Assembly (NCBI RefSeq): GCF_038784515.1
Contig: NZ_CP152376.1
Coordinates: 248,001 to 312,000 of the forward strand
Source: Rhodoferax sp. GW822-FHT02A01
GTDB taxonomy: Bacteria; Pseudomonadota; Gammaproteobacteria; Burkholderiales; Burkholderiaceae_C
Length of the DNA stretch: 64,000 nucleotides
Reading direction: 5' to 3'
The position numbers and the translations under genes are program-made. Of the stretch, positions 1 to 15,315 are shown piece after piece; position 1 is the first letter of the stretch, and the number at the start of each line of letters is the position of its first letter. Below the pieces are notes generated by a model. That model searched no databases and had not been told where the DNA came from. It saw nothing but the letters and a program-made list of their open reading frames with translations.

Positions 1-1013
1 TCGCGGGTAAGGATCAGGGCACCACGGTCGTTCAGACTCTTGGCGATGATTTCCGCACGGGGCATGGTGGGCAACAGGCGGTCGATTTCACGTTGCACCG
101 CGTCCAGATAGGCGGCATTTGGGCATAGCAGGATGCTCTGGGCCAGCTCGTCATGCTCAGCCTGGCTGAACAGGTCCATGGCCACCCATTCGGGCGGTGT
201 GCTGCCATCGGCCAGCACCAAGATCTCGCTGGGGCCGGCAATCATGTCAATACCGACGGTACCGAACACGCGGCGTTTGGCCGCGGCCACATAGGCATTG
301 CCGGGACCGGTAATTTTGTCAACCGCAGGAATGGTGGCGGTCCCATAAGCCAGTGCGGCCACGGCCTGGGCCCCGCCAATGGTGAATGCACGCGTCACAC
401 CCGCCACATAGGCGGCTGCGAGTACGAGCTCGTTGCGCTCGCCGCGGGTAGCGCCGGAATTGCCACTGCCGCCAGTGGCCACGCTGCCACGCACGGGCGT
501 GGGCACCACCATGATGATTTCCTGCACACCGGCTACATGGGCCGGCACCGCATTCATGATCAGGCTGGACGGGTAGGACGCCTTGCCGCCCGGCACGTAA
601 ATACCCACGCGGTCCAGTGGCGTCACTTTCTGGCCCAGCAGACTGCCGTTTTCATCGCGATAACTCCAGCTCCCGCCGCAAGCTTTTTTCTGCGCTTCGT
701 GGTAGCTACGCACGCGGCGCTCTGCATTCTGCAAGGCCTTGCGCTGTGCTTCGGGCAGTGCGTCAAATGCGGCCTTGAAGTCCGCCTGCGACAGCTCCAG
801 TTCGGACACGTTGGAGGCGTTCAGCCCGTCGAAGCGTGCGGTGTACTCCAGCACGGCGGCATCGCCCCGCTTCTGCACGTCAGTCAGTATGTCGGCCACG
901 CGCTGCTCAATAGCCGCGTCGGTATCTGCGGACCAATGCTGCAAGGCCTTGAAGCGGGCTTCAAAGTCTGTATCCGTGGTGGACAGGCGGATGGGGGCGG
1001 CGTGCAAAGTCAT
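1..1013 (-). CDS. hisD: Histidinol dehydrogenase, C-terminus cut by window edge
   Basis: HisD carries out the last two oxidations of histidine synthesis, L-histidinol to L-histidine with two NAD+. About 337 residues are visible, from an ATG at 1013 ([17 protein letters not shown]); the family is about 430-440 residues, so roughly the last quarter lies outside the window. It is the leftward neighbour of hisG with a 30-bp gap, which fits a hisG-hisD order in one transcript led by murA. Identification rests on the translation, typical of the family, and on the hisG context. Confidence 0.93.
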   Translation of the reverse strand, partial: MTLHAAPIRLSTTDTDFEARFKALQHWSADTDAAIEQRVADILTDVQKRGDAAVLEYTARFDGLNASNVSELELSQADFKAAFDALPEAQRKALQNAERRVRSYHEAQKKACGGSWSYRDENGSLLGQKVTPLDRVGIYVPGGKASYPSSLIMNAVPAHVAGVQEIIMVVPTPVRGSVATGGSGNSGATRGERNELVLAAAYVAGVTRAFTIGGAQAVAALAYGTATIPAVDKITGPGNAYVAAAKRRVFGTVGIDMIAGPSEILVLADGSTPPEWVAMDLFSQAEHDELAQSILLCPNAAYLDAVQREIDRLLPTMPRAEIIAKSLNDRGALILTR

Positions 1014-1043
1014 GGGGTGCAGATGGGTCGGATGGTGGAAGTG

Positions 1044-1678
1044 CTACTTGCCAACAGCGCCCGCAAAGGCGTTGATGATCTTGCGAATGGGTTCCTGCTT
1101 GAGCTTGAGGGCGGCCTGGTTGACGACCAGCCGCGAGCTGATGTCCATGATGCGTTCCACTTCCACCAGATGGTTGGCCTTGAGCGTGTTGCCGGTGGAG
1201 ACCAGATCCACGATGGCGTCAGACAACCCTACCAAGGGTGCCAGCTCCATGCTGCCGTACAGCTTGATCAAATCCACGTGCACACCCTTGGAAGCAAAGA
1301 ATTCCCGTGCGATGGAAACATACTTGGTTGCCACCTTGAGGCGCGAACCCTGTTTAACAGCCGAAGCGTAGTCAAAGTCCGCACGCACGGCCACGCTGAT
1401 GCGGCACTTGGCAATCTGCAGGTCCAGCGGTTGGTACAACCCCTGGCTGCCATGCTCCAGCAAGGTGTCCTTGCCGGTAATGCCCATATCGGCACCGCCA
1501 TACTGCACATAGGTGGGTACATCGGTAGCACGCACCACCAACACACGCACATCAGGTTGGTTGGTATCCAGAATCAGCTTGCGTGATTTCTCGGGGTCGT
1601 CCAGCACCTCGATGCCCGCCGCCTTGAGCAACGGTACGGTTTCTTCGAAGATGCGGCCTTTGGAGAGGGCTAGGGTAA

Positions 1679-1682
<4 letters not shown>
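1044..1682 (-). CDS. hisG: ATP phosphoribosyltransferase catalytic subunit, short form
   Basis: HisG joins ATP and PRPP in the first, committed step of histidine synthesis. At 212 residues this is the short form, which lacks the C-terminal regulatory domain of the ~300-residue long form. In known systems the short form works as a hetero-octamer with HisZ; no hisZ is seen in this window, so it should lie elsewhere (inference). The N-terminus [19 protein letters not shown] is typical. The ATG overlaps the murA stop (ATGA), indicating translational coupling; hisD follows. Confidence 0.96.
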
Positions 1683-2943
<1,261 letters not shown>

Positions 2944-2944
<1 letters not shown>

Positions 2945-3183
2945 CAGGCTTGGGCGGCCCACTCGGCCGGTGTGTAGGTTTTCATGGATAGCGCGTGCAC
3001 CTCATCGGTCTTGATGCGTGCGCCCAGTGTGGCGTAGACCTGTTGGTGGCGTTGGATCAGACGCTTACCCTCAAATGCACTGGAAACGATGGTGGCAAAC
3101 CAGTGGCGGCCATCCCCCTCGAGCTCGCAACGCTCGCAGGACAGACCGGCGGTGATAAGGGATTTGAGTTCTTCAGCTGTCAT
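2944..3183 (-). CDS. ibaG: BolA family protein, IbaG type
   Basis: A small BolA/IbaG-like protein of 79 residues from the ATG at 3183 (MTAEELKSL); a TTG 21 bp upstream would add seven residues. Family members bind Fe-S clusters with monothiol glutaredoxins. The position directly before murA and after the Mla genes matches ibaG (formerly yrbA) of E. coli, so IbaG is preferred over BolA itself. It carries the central [21 protein letters not shown] region with the conserved His and RH residues. The stop overlaps the murA start. Confidence 0.85.
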
Positions 3184-3221
3184 GGAAAGTGCGGGCAAGC
3201 CCAAAGGTAATAGGAGGCGCT

Positions 3222-3977
3222 TCAGCTACGGATTTTGTAACCTGTGCGCAACAAGTGCAAAGCCACCAGGCTGACTGCCACCATGGTCGCCCCCACCACG
3301 GAGAAGCTCAACCATGGCGACACGTCACTCACGCCAAAAAAGCCATAACGGAAACCGTCAATCATGTAGAAAAACGGATTGAAATGGCTCACCCCCTGCC
3401 AGAAAGACGGCAGCGAATGGATGGAATAGAAGACGCCACTCAGAAAGGTCATGGGCATCACCACGAAATTCTGAAAAGCCGCCAGTTGGTCAAACTTCTC
3501 GGCCCACAAGCCGGCAATCAACCCCAACGTCCCCATCAGGGCGGCACCCATCACGGCAAACACCAGTATCCACAGGGGCGCCACAAAACTGAGGTGCGTG
3601 AAGAAAGCCGAGACGACCAGCACCCCTACACCCACCACGATACCGCGCAGCACCGATGCGCCCACGTAGGCCACAAACCAGTGCACATAGGAAAGCGGCG
3701 TGAGCAAAAGGAACACCAGATTGCCCATGACCTTGCTCATGATGAGGGACGAGGAGCTGTTGGCAAAAGCGTTCTGCAACAGGCTCATCATGGCCAGCCC
3801 CGGTACGAGAAAGGCGGTGTAGCTGACCGTGTCATAAACCTTGACGTGGTCTTCCAGCGCGTGGCCGAAGATCAGCAAGTACAGCATGGCTGTCAGCACT
3901 GGGCCGGCGATGGTCTGAAAAGCAACCTTCCAGAAGCGCAGCGACTCCTTGTACAGCAGTGTTTGCCAACCGTTCAT
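3222..3977 (-). CDS. ABC-2 type transporter permease
   Basis: Integral membrane permease of 251 residues with about six hydrophobic segments, the ABC2_membrane type (YadH/NodJ-like). It pairs with the ATPase encoded just upstream (4060-5019). The start is the ATG at 3977 (MNGWQTLLYKESLRFWK); the open frame reaches further upstream only through a palindromic repeat whose translation is Arg-rich and not family-like. The substrate cannot be told from sequence; YadGH-type exporters are poorly characterised. It lies between mlaB and ibaG on the same strand, so it is probably cotranscribed with the Mla genes. Confidence 0.9.
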   Translation of the reverse strand: MNGWQTLLYKESLRFWKVAFQTIAGPVLTAMLYLLIFGHALEDHVKVYDTVSYTAFLVPGLAMMSLLQNAFANSSSSLIMSKVMGNLVFLLLTPLSYVHWFVAYVGASVLRGIVVGVGVLVVSAFFTHLSFVAPLWILVFAVMGAALMGTLGLIAGLWAEKFDQLAAFQNFVVMPMTFLSGVFYSIHSLPSFWQGVSHFNPFFYMIDGFRYGFFGVSDVSPWLSFSVVGATMVAVSLVALHLLRTGYKIRS

Positions 3978-3980
3978 AAA

Positions 3981-4065
3981 ATGGCCCCCACGCTTCCCGC
4001 TACGCGTGGTGCGCCGCCCCCCACGGGGGCCTTCGCGCCTTGGGACGGCCCGGCGGCGCTCATGC
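3981..4065. repeat. Palindromic GC-rich intergenic repeat
   Basis: A palindromic repeat fills the gap between the exporter ATPase and permease genes and touches the end of the ATPase frame. It has nested inverted arms: GGCCCCC at 3983-3989 with GGGGGCC at 4025-4031, and CCACGC at 3988-3993 with GCGTGG at 4004-4009. The style matches an interspersed repeat I recall as common in Comamonadaceae genomes. Only one copy was seen in this window. Confidence 0.65.
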
Positions 4066-5019
4066 TGCGACCCCCACACCCTGAACCGAGTTCTTGTTTT
4101 GTGCCATCACGTCCAGGAACACGTCCTCCAGGTCAGCCTTGCGGATTTCCACGTCATGCGCCACCAGACCAGCCTCACGCACGGCTGCCAGATAGCGCTC
4201 CACTTCCAGCGCGTCATGCGCTGGGAACTGGACGATGCGGCCGGTAATGCGGGCCTTTTCTGCCAGCGCCCTGGGCAGCTCACTGTCAATCTTGAAGCGC
4301 AGGACATTGCTGGATGCGGCCTTGAGCAGGTTGCTGGTTTTGTCCAGCGCCACGATGCGGCCAGTCTTGAGCATGGCGATACGCCCGCACAATGCCTCAG
4401 CTTCTTCCAGGTAATGGGTAGTGAGCAGCACGGTATGGCCTTCGCGATTGAGCTTGGCGATGAATTGCCAGAGGGTCTGGCGCAACTCGACGTCCACGCC
4501 TGCCGTGGGCTCATCCAGCACGATGACGGGAGGTTTGTGCACCAACGCCTGGGCCACCAGCACGCGGCGCTTCATGCCGCCGGAAAGCTGACGCATATTG
4601 GCATTGGCCTTGTCGGTCAGGCCCAGGTTTTCCAACAGTTCGTCGATCCAGGCGCCGTTGTTCTTGATGCCGAAGTACCCAGACTGGATACGCAGCAGTT
4701 CCCGCACATTGAAGAATGGATCAAACACCAGTTCCTGCGGGACCACCCCCAGGCTTTGACGTGCTCGGGCGAAATCCGACTGCACGTCGTGGCCCAGTAC
4801 GCTGACTTTGCCCTTGGTCGCGCGCGTCAGGCCGGCCAGAACACTGATCATGGTGGTTTTGCCAGCCCCATTGGGGCCGAGCAGACCGAAGAATTCACCT
4901 TCTTCGATGTTGAGACTGACGTCGTCCAGCGCCAGAAACGTGCTACCGGCAGCGCTGGCTCTTGAAGACTTGGGCGACGGGTAAGCTTTGGAGACGGATT
5001 GAAAAGAGATGGCGGCCAT
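4060..5019 (-). CDS. ABC transporter ATP-binding protein (YadG-like)
   Basis: Nucleotide-binding subunit, 319 residues, for the ABC-2 permease that follows. Visible motifs are Walker A GPNGAGKT, signature LSGGM, Walker B VIVLDEPTAGVD and the H-loop TTH. After the ATPase core is a C-terminal extension of about 90 residues, common in this drug/polysaccharide exporter class. The N-terminus MAAISFQSVSKAYPSPK is 28 bp after mlaB. Together with the permease it forms a two-gene exporter embedded between mlaB and ibaG; a link to lipid transport is inferred from position only. Confidence 0.92.
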   Translation of the reverse strand: MAAISFQSVSKAYPSPKSSRASAAGSTFLALDDVSLNIEEGEFFGLLGPNGAGKTTMISVLAGLTRATKGKVSVLGHDVQSDFARARQSLGVVPQELVFDPFFNVRELLRIQSGYFGIKNNGAWIDELLENLGLTDKANANMRQLSGGMKRRVLVAQALVHKPPVIVLDEPTAGVDVELRQTLWQFIAKLNREGHTVLLTTHYLEEAEALCGRIAMLKTGRIVALDKTSNLLKAASSNVLRFKIDSELPRALAEKARITGRIVQFPAHDALEVERYLAAVREAGLVAHDVEIRKADLEDVFLDVMAQNKNSVQGVGVAA

Positions 5020-5047
5020 GAGAGACCGTCATTTTACCTGGGTCGGC

Positions 5048-5317
5048 TCAAGCTGCTGTGAGCAGGCCTTCAATCCCGTACAAGGCGGCCAGATCCCGCA
5101 GCCGGTCGGGCAAGCCTTTGACGGCAAACAGCTTGCCTGCCCGCGCGCACTCACGGCGCACGGCCAGCAAAACCGCCAGCGCCGAGGAATCAAAATTGTT
5201 CAACGGCGCAGCGTCTATCACCACCTGCTTTTCTGCTTCCCGCTGCACATCCTGGGTGAGCTTGGCCAAACAGTCGTTGGCCTGTGTCTGGGTCAAAATG
5301 GCGGGAAGGATCAGCAT
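5048..5317 (-). CDS. mlaB: STAS-domain protein, Mla subunit MlaB
   Basis: A single STAS domain of 89 residues. In the MlaFEDB inner-membrane complex MlaB binds the ATPase MlaF and controls assembly and activity. The conserved STAS segment NNFDSSALAVLL holds the typical serine. The ATG is one base after the mlaC stop (TGACATG), so translation is probably coupled. Function rests on the domain and on its place directly after mlaC. Confidence 0.85.
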   Translation of the reverse strand: MLILPAILTQTQANDCLAKLTQDVQREAEKQVVIDAAPLNNFDSSALAVLLAVRRECARAGKLFAVKGLPDRLRDLAALYGIEGLLTAA

Positions 5318-5318
5318 G

Positions 5319-5966
5319 TCAGGACTTCTTGGGAGTGGCGTTGCTTTTATTGCGTTCTACCAGCGAGGTGATCAGTCCGTCAATACCCTTGGCGTTGATT
5401 TCTGCAGCAAACTGGCTTTTGTAGTTCTCCACGAGCCAGACACCCAGCACGTTGATGTTGTAAATCTTCCAACCTGCACCTTGTCCAGGCGTCTTGGCTA
5501 GGCGGTAATCCAGCTGGATCGGGTCTCCGCTGCCCTTGATTTCGGACCGCACCACGACCTCTTTGTCATCCGGACTGGCACGCAGAGGTTTCATGGATAT
5601 GGTCTGGTCGGTAACCTGCGCCAGGGCACCCGCATAGGTACGCACCAGCAAGATCTTGAACTCATCCTGCAGACGCTTTTGCTGCTCAGGGGTGGCCTGA
5701 CGCCAGGCGGGACCGACCGAAGAGGCCGTCATGCGCTGAAAATCCAGGTTGGGCAAGATGCGCGAATCCACCAACGCAACCACCTTGTTCATGTCTCCGG
5801 CACGGATGGACTTATCCGCCTTGATGGAGTCCAGCACCTCAACCGAAAGACGCTTGATGAGCGCATCGGGCGCTTCGTCTTCAGCGCGCGCATGCATCGC
5901 CACGCCCAGCCCCAGGATCAGGGAACAAGCAACCAACAGTTTGCGCAGGAATTCTCTTTTCATCAT
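5319..5966 (-). CDS. mlaC: Periplasmic phospholipid-binding protein MlaC
   Basis: MlaC shuttles phospholipid across the periplasm between the outer-membrane MlaA complex and the inner-membrane MlaFEDB complex. 215 residues from the ATG at 5966 (5963 is an equally possible second ATG). A signal peptide is visible (MKREFLRKLLVACSLILGLGV...HARA) followed by the Tol-Tol/Ttg2 (MlaC) fold with residues such as NLDFQRMTASSVGPAWR. A farther TTG at 6047 overlaps mlaA and is unlikely. It lies between mlaA and mlaB on the same strand. Confidence 0.92.
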   Translation of the reverse strand: MMKREFLRKLLVACSLILGLGVAMHARAEDEAPDALIKRLSVEVLDSIKADKSIRAGDMNKVVALVDSRILPNLDFQRMTASSVGPAWRQATPEQQKRLQDEFKILLVRTYAGALAQVTDQTISMKPLRASPDDKEVVVRSEIKGSGDPIQLDYRLAKTPGQGAGWKIYNINVLGVWLVENYKSQFAAEINAKGIDGLITSLVERNKSNATPKKS

Positions 5967-6043
5967 TTCGATCAGCAGTTGAACATGCTTTGCATTATGT
6001 ACCTCGTCACATTTTCCCGAGTAATCCTGCGGTAAAGACTGTA

Positions 6044-6760
6044 TCAAGGTGCGGTATCTTCCTCTTCCGGTGGATTGCCGTCATACTGGATATTGCGCTG
6101 GCGCTGCAGATAGGCGTCACGCCGGAAGGTGTAACTGTCCAGCGCTGCGCCTTCGAGCACATCACTGGCATTGAGGTACTTGGCCCGCAGGTCCACGACG
6201 TCCAATACGGGAAGCCAGGTCCTGGTGTCCTGGTCGCCAATGTTGTAGAGCGGTTCACCTTGCCAATCGACCGGCAAGGCTGCCACTTCGCGCAAGGTGC
6301 GCGGACCCATGATGGGCAGCACCACATAGGGCCCGGGCGGAACACCCCAGCGCCCCAGCGTCTGGCCGAAATCGGCCGTGTGCCGGTCAATGCTGAGGTC
6401 GCTTGCGACGTCAATCACACCCAGCAAACCGAAGGTGGTGTTGATCATGACCCGACCCACGTTATCGCTGAATTCCTGACCACGGCCCTGCAATGCACTA
6501 TTGACAACTGACCACATGTCCTCCAGGTTGTTGAAGAAGTTTCCAACACCCTTGCGCAGCCAGTCCGGCGTCACTGCACGGTAGCCCTTGGCCACAGGCT
6601 TGAGCACCACAGTATCGACCTTGTCGTTGAAGCCGAACATGGCACGGTTGAACGATTCCATGGGGTCGCGCGGATCCGGGTGCGCCACTGTTGCACACCC
6701 CTGCAAGGCAACCAGTGCAGCCACCAGCAACCAACGTCCACAACCAGCCAAGCGCGTCAT
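6044..6760 (-). CDS. mlaA: Outer-membrane lipoprotein MlaA (VacJ)
   Basis: MlaA removes mislocalised phospholipid from the outer leaflet and hands it to MlaC. 238 residues with a lipoprotein signal peptide; the lipobox LQGC puts the lipidated cysteine at Cys22. The mature part starts with the family-typical DPMESFNRAMFGFNDKVD. The start ATG overlaps the mlaD stop (ATGA). In E. coli mlaA lies apart from mlaFEDCB; here it is inside the operon between mlaD and mlaC. Confidence 0.95.
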   Translation of the reverse strand: MTRLAGCGRWLLVAALVALQGCATVAHPDPRDPMESFNRAMFGFNDKVDTVVLKPVAKGYRAVTPDWLRKGVGNFFNNLEDMWSVVNSALQGRGQEFSDNVGRVMINTTFGLLGVIDVASDLSIDRHTADFGQTLGRWGVPPGPYVVLPIMGPRTLREVAALPVDWQGEPLYNIGDQDTRTWLPVLDVVDLRAKYLNASDVLEGAALDSYTFRRDAYLQRQRNIQYDGNPPEEEDTAP

Positions 6761-7236
6761 GGCTTGGCCTTGTCGGACGGTCCGTCTGCTGCCTTGCTGT
6801 AGAGGAACTGACTGATCAGGTTTTCCAGAACCACGGCGGACTGTGTGGTGGTGATGGTGTCGCCTGCTGCCAGGTTGGCAGAATCCGCACCCGCCTCAAT
6901 GCCCACATACTGCTCGCCCAGCAACCCACTGGTGAGAATCTTGAGCGAACTGTCCTTGGGAAAGGCGTAGCGCTGATCCATGGACAAGCGCACCCGGGCC
7001 TGGAAGGTCTTGTCGTCGAACGTGATGGCCTCCACATGGCCGACCACCACACCTGCGCTTTTGACCGCTGCCTTGGGTTTGAGTCCGCCAATATTGTCAA
7101 ACTTGGCCGTCACCGCGTACCCCTTGTCGAAGTTGAAGGTCAACAAGTTGGCCGCCTGCAATGCCAGGAATACCAGGGCTGCACCGCCGATCAACACGAA
7201 CAAGCCCACCCATACATCCGTACCAGAACGTTGCAT
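6757..7236 (-). CDS. mlaD: MCE-domain protein MlaD
   Basis: Inner-membrane-anchored MCE protein, 159 residues: one N-terminal transmembrane segment (about residues 8-27, VWVGLFVLIGGAALVFLALQ) then a single MCE domain. MlaD forms a hexameric ring that carries lipid through a central pore to MlaC. The family motif GLLGEQYVGIE is visible. It follows mlaE by 17 bp and overlaps mlaA. Confidence 0.95.
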   Translation of the reverse strand: MQRSGTDVWVGLFVLIGGAALVFLALQAANLLTFNFDKGYAVTAKFDNIGGLKPKAAVKSAGVVVGHVEAITFDDKTFQARVRLSMDQRYAFPKDSSLKILTSGLLGEQYVGIEAGADSANLAAGDTITTTQSAVVLENLISQFLYSKAADGPSDKAKP

Positions 7237-7253
7237 GCTTTCTTCTCCTAAAC

Positions 7254-8036
7254 CTAAATACTGAACATCATGGCGGTCAGAACAAAGTCCAGACCGAGCA
7301 CGGTGAGCGATGCCATGACCACCGTGCGGGTGGTGGCATGGGCCACGCCTTCGGGTGTCGGTTGCGCCTCAAAGCCCTGCAACAGCGCAATAAAGCTCAC
7401 CGCAAAACCAAACACCACGCTCTTAATGACGCCGTTGCCGACGTCCTTCCAAACCTCCACCCCGCCTTGCATCTGGCTCCAGAAGGCACCGGAATCAATT
7501 CCGATCATGGCCACGCAGACAACCCAGCCACCGATCACGCCAACCGCGCTGAACACGGCGGCCAACAACGGCATGGCGATCACGGCACCCCAAAAGCGTG
7601 GTGCCAGAATGCGCTGAACTGGGTCAACCGCCATCATCTCCATGGCGCTGAGCTGCTCACCCGCCTTCATCAGGCCAATTTCCGCCGTCAGCGAGGTACC
7701 AGCCCGACCGGCAAACAGCAGGGCCGTGAGTACCGGACCGAACTCTCGCACCAGACTCAGGCTGATGAGCATGCCCACCGACTCTGCCGCACCAAAGCGT
7801 TGAAGCCCGTAGTAGTACTGCAAGCCCATCACAAAGCCGACGAACACACCGGACACAGCAATGATTGCCAGTGAATAATTGCCCATGAAATGCACTTGGT
7901 CACGCAGCAGCGCGGGGCGCTTGAGTGTGGCTCCTATGGACACCAGCAGACGCAGAAACAAACGCGCAGCGTAGCCCATGTCGCCCAGCTTGGCGCGCAG
8001 GGCAAAGCCCACATCGGAGGGACGATACCAGCTCAT
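7254..8036 (-). CDS. mlaE: Mla ABC transporter permease MlaE
   Basis: MlaE/YrbE permease of 260 residues with about five to six hydrophobic segments. It forms the membrane dimer of the MlaFEDB lipid transporter. The conserved region EFGPVLTALLFAGRAGTSL and the following EIGLMKAGEQLSAMEMM are visible. The ATG overlaps the mlaF stop (ATGA). Confidence 0.95.
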   Translation of the reverse strand: MSWYRPSDVGFALRAKLGDMGYAARLFLRLLVSIGATLKRPALLRDQVHFMGNYSLAIIAVSGVFVGFVMGLQYYYGLQRFGAAESVGMLISLSLVREFGPVLTALLFAGRAGTSLTAEIGLMKAGEQLSAMEMMAVDPVQRILAPRFWGAVIAMPLLAAVFSAVGVIGGWVVCVAMIGIDSGAFWSQMQGGVEVWKDVGNGVIKSVVFGFAVSFIALLQGFEAQPTPEGVAHATTRTVVMASLTVLGLDFVLTAMMFSI

Positions 8037-8872
8037 GCTTTCCCTCCTGCAGAAAAGTCCACATCTACAGTGACAGCCGGATAGTGGAAGCGCACAGGAC
8101 CCTCTGGAAGGGCATTGACAAACTGGTGCACCAGCGGATTGTCGCTGTGGCGCACCTCGTCGGGTGTGCCCTGGGCAGCGATCTTGCCGTTGGCAAGGAT
8201 GATGACCTTGTCTGATATCTGAAAGGTCTCCTCCAGATCGTGCGACACGATGATGCTGGTCAGGCCCATGGCGTCGTTCAACTGACGGATCAAGCGCGCA
8301 GAGGTCCCCAGTGAAATGGGGTCCAGTCCCGCAAAGGGTTCGTCGTACATCACCAGTTCAGGATCCAGGGCAATGGCACGCGCCAGGGCCACACGACGCG
8401 CCATACCACCGGACACTTCAGAAGGCATCAGGTCACGCGCACCACGCAAACCTACTGCGTTGAGCTTCATCAACACTACGTCCCGGATCAGGTCCTCGGA
8501 CAGGCTGGTGTGCTCACGCAGGGGAAAGGCGACGTTGTCAAACACACTGATATCCGTAAACAGCGCGCCAAACTGGAACAGCATGCCCATCCGGCGACGC
8601 GCCAGGTACAGAGCGCTGCGGTCCATGGAGCCTACGTCCAACACGCCATCAGACACCTGCTTACCGTGCAACAGCACCTTGCCCTGCTGGGCGGTGTACT
8701 GCCCGCCAATAAGGCGCATGGCGGTCGTCTTGCCACCGCCCGACGCACCCATGAGCGTCGTGACCTTGCCGCGGGGTATGGTGAAAGACACGTCATCCAG
8801 GACTACGCGATCGCCGTAGCCAAAGCGCACATTCTGGAATTCAACGAGAGTAGTAGAGGATGAGACTGCCAT
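8033..8872 (-). CDS. mlaF: Mla ABC transporter ATPase MlaF
   Basis: ATPase of the Mla transporter, 279 residues from the ATG at 8872 (MAVSSSTTLVEFQNV). Motifs: Walker A GASGGGKT, signature VSGGM, Walker B VMYDEPFAGLD and switch His in SHDLEE. Two in-frame starts lie upstream at 8890 and 8950. The chosen start has no ribosome-binding site because a terminator-like hairpin with a T-tract ends right at it; the start at 8890 lies in the hairpin loop. The start is therefore uncertain. Confidence 0.93.
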   Translation of the reverse strand: MAVSSSTTLVEFQNVRFGYGDRVVLDDVSFTIPRGKVTTLMGASGGGKTTAMRLIGGQYTAQQGKVLLHGKQVSDGVLDVGSMDRSALYLARRRMGMLFQFGALFTDISVFDNVAFPLREHTSLSEDLIRDVVLMKLNAVGLRGARDLMPSEVSGGMARRVALARAIALDPELVMYDEPFAGLDPISLGTSARLIRQLNDAMGLTSIIVSHDLEETFQISDKVIILANGKIAAQGTPDEVRHSDNPLVHQFVNALPEGPVRFHYPAVTVDVDFSAGGKA

Positions 8873-8878
8873 AAAAAC

Positions 8879-8903
8879 AAAAGCCAGCATGTATCTGGCT
8901 TTT
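8879..8903 (-). terminator. Rho-independent terminator after gltD, abutting mlaF
   Basis: Perfect 9-bp inverted repeat AAAAGCCAG (8879-8887) / CTGGCTTTT (8895-8903) with a 7-base loop. On the minus strand it is followed by GTTTTT and then the mlaF ATG. It lies 24 bp after the gltD stop, so it fits a gltD terminator. Because it runs into the mlaF initiation site it could also act as an attenuator for mlaF. Confidence 0.8.
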
Positions 8904-8927
8904 GGATCATAAAGGATATGGAAAAAC

Positions 8928-10394
8928 TCAGCGGGGCAGTGCGCTAACACCCATCAAGAACTCATCCACCGAACGTGCAGCCTGACGGCCTTCACGAATA
9001 GCCCACACCACCAGACTCTGGCCGCGACGCATGTCTCCGGCCACAAATACCTTGGGCACATTGGTGCTGTAACCACCAACCGCTTCGGTACTGGCCTTGG
9101 CATTGCCACGGGCGTCCTTGTCCACGCCGAAAGCTTCCAGCACAGTGGCCACGGGGTTGACGAACCCCATGGCCAGCAGGACTAGGTCTGCCTTCATGAC
9201 CTTTTCGGTCCCGGCAACCTCGACCAGCTTGCCGTCCTTGAGCTCCACTTGCACCGTCTTGAGGCCGGTGACCTTGCCCTTTTCACCGATGAACTCCTTG
9301 GTGGAGATGGAAAACACGCGCTCGCAGCCTTCTTCGTGGCTGGAGCTGGTGCGCAGCTTCAGCGGCCAATAGGGCCAGGTCATCGGGCGGTTCTCCACTT
9401 CAGGCGGCTGTGGCATCACTTCAAACTGAGTGACGCTGACCGCACCATGGCGGTTGCTGGTGCCCACACAGTCGGAACCTGTATCACCACCACCGATGAC
9501 GATGACGTGCTTGCCATCAGCACGCAGCTGGCCCTTGAGCTTGTCGCCCGCGTTGACCTTGTTTTGCTGCGGCAGGAATTCCATGGCGAAGTGAATGCCG
9601 TCCAGATCGCGGCCCGGCACTGGCAGGTCGCGTGATTGCTCTGAGCCACCGGTCAACAATACGGCGTCAAAGTCTTTCTTCAGATCTTCGGCGGAAATGG
9701 TTTCCTTGGCCCAGTTGGTGACCTTGGAATCCTTGGGCATTGCACCGACCAGCACGCTGGTACGGATGGTCACGCCTTCGGCCTTGAGCTGTTCGACACG
9801 TCGGTCGATGTGCGACTTCTCCATCTTGAAGTCGGGAATGCCATAGCGCAGCAGACCACCGACGCGGTCGTTCTTTTCGAACAAGGTCACGTCATGACCA
9901 GCGCGTGCCAATTGCTGTGCGGCGGCAAGCCCCGCGGGGCCGGAGCCGACCACTGCCACCTTTTTTCCGGTCTTGACTGCGGCAGGCTGAGGGACCACCC
10001 AGCCTTCATGCCAAGCACGGTCGATGATGGCGTGCTCAATCGACTTGATACCCACGGCCTCCTCATTCACATTCAGCGTGCAAGCAGCCTCGCAAGGTGC
10101 GGGACAGATGCGCCCGGTGAATTCGGGAAAGTTGTTGGTGCTGTGCAAGGTGTCGATGGCAGCCTTCCAGTCACCCCGGTACACCAGATCGTTGAAATCC
10201 GGAATGATGTTGTTGACCGGGCATCCGTTGTTGCAAAACGGGGTGCCGCAATCCATGCAGCGCGCGGCCTGCTTGTTGGCTTGCGCATCATCCAGCCCGA
10301 TGACAAATTCCTTGTAATTCTTGAGCCGCTCGGCAACGGGCTTGTAGCCCTCCTCGATGCGCTCAAACTCTATGAATCCCGTGATCTTTCCCAT
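8928..10394 (-). CDS. gltD: Glutamate synthase (NADPH) small subunit
   Basis: The beta subunit supplies electrons from NADPH to GltB for conversion of glutamine plus 2-oxoglutarate to two glutamates. 488 residues from the ATG at 10394, which has AAGGGG five bases upstream; a GTG two codons earlier overlaps that site. N-terminal Fe-S cysteines are seen in [17 protein letters not shown] and [12 protein letters not shown], followed by the FAD-binding motif [16 protein letters not shown] and an NADPH-binding motif [11 protein letters not shown]. It follows gltB by about 70 bp and ends before a clear terminator. Confidence 0.97.
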   Translation of the reverse strand: MGKITGFIEFERIEEGYKPVAERLKNYKEFVIGLDDAQANKQAARCMDCGTPFCNNGCPVNNIIPDFNDLVYRGDWKAAIDTLHSTNNFPEFTGRICPAPCEAACTLNVNEEAVGIKSIEHAIIDRAWHEGWVVPQPAAVKTGKKVAVVGSGPAGLAAAQQLARAGHDVTLFEKNDRVGGLLRYGIPDFKMEKSHIDRRVEQLKAEGVTIRTSVLVGAMPKDSKVTNWAKETISAEDLKKDFDAVLLTGGSEQSRDLPVPGRDLDGIHFAMEFLPQQNKVNAGDKLKGQLRADGKHVIVIGGGDTGSDCVGTSNRHGAVSVTQFEVMPQPPEVENRPMTWPYWPLKLRTSSSHEEGCERVFSISTKEFIGEKGKVTGLKTVQVELKDGKLVEVAGTEKVMKADLVLLAMGFVNPVATVLEAFGVDKDARGNAKASTEAVGGYSTNVPKVFVAGDMRRGQSLVVWAIREGRQAARSVDEFLMGVSALPR

Positions 10395-10463
10395 GTTCAC
10401 CCCTTGGCGGACCGATACACGCGTACCGGTCCATTAGCTCTTGAATTGCTGTACGACGATGCC

Positions 10464-15236
<4,773 letters not shown>

Positions 15237-15315
15237 GGCGCGCTCCTGAAAATGACAGAGGACGTGAAGCTTAATGCAATGCAACAAAGATGCCAAGAAG
15301 AATTAAATAGGGTCA

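Noticed and set aside
153..1586. A 477-codon plus-strand frame over hisD and hisG
   Set aside because: Shadow of hisD/hisG, with composition typical of antisense frames and no family match.
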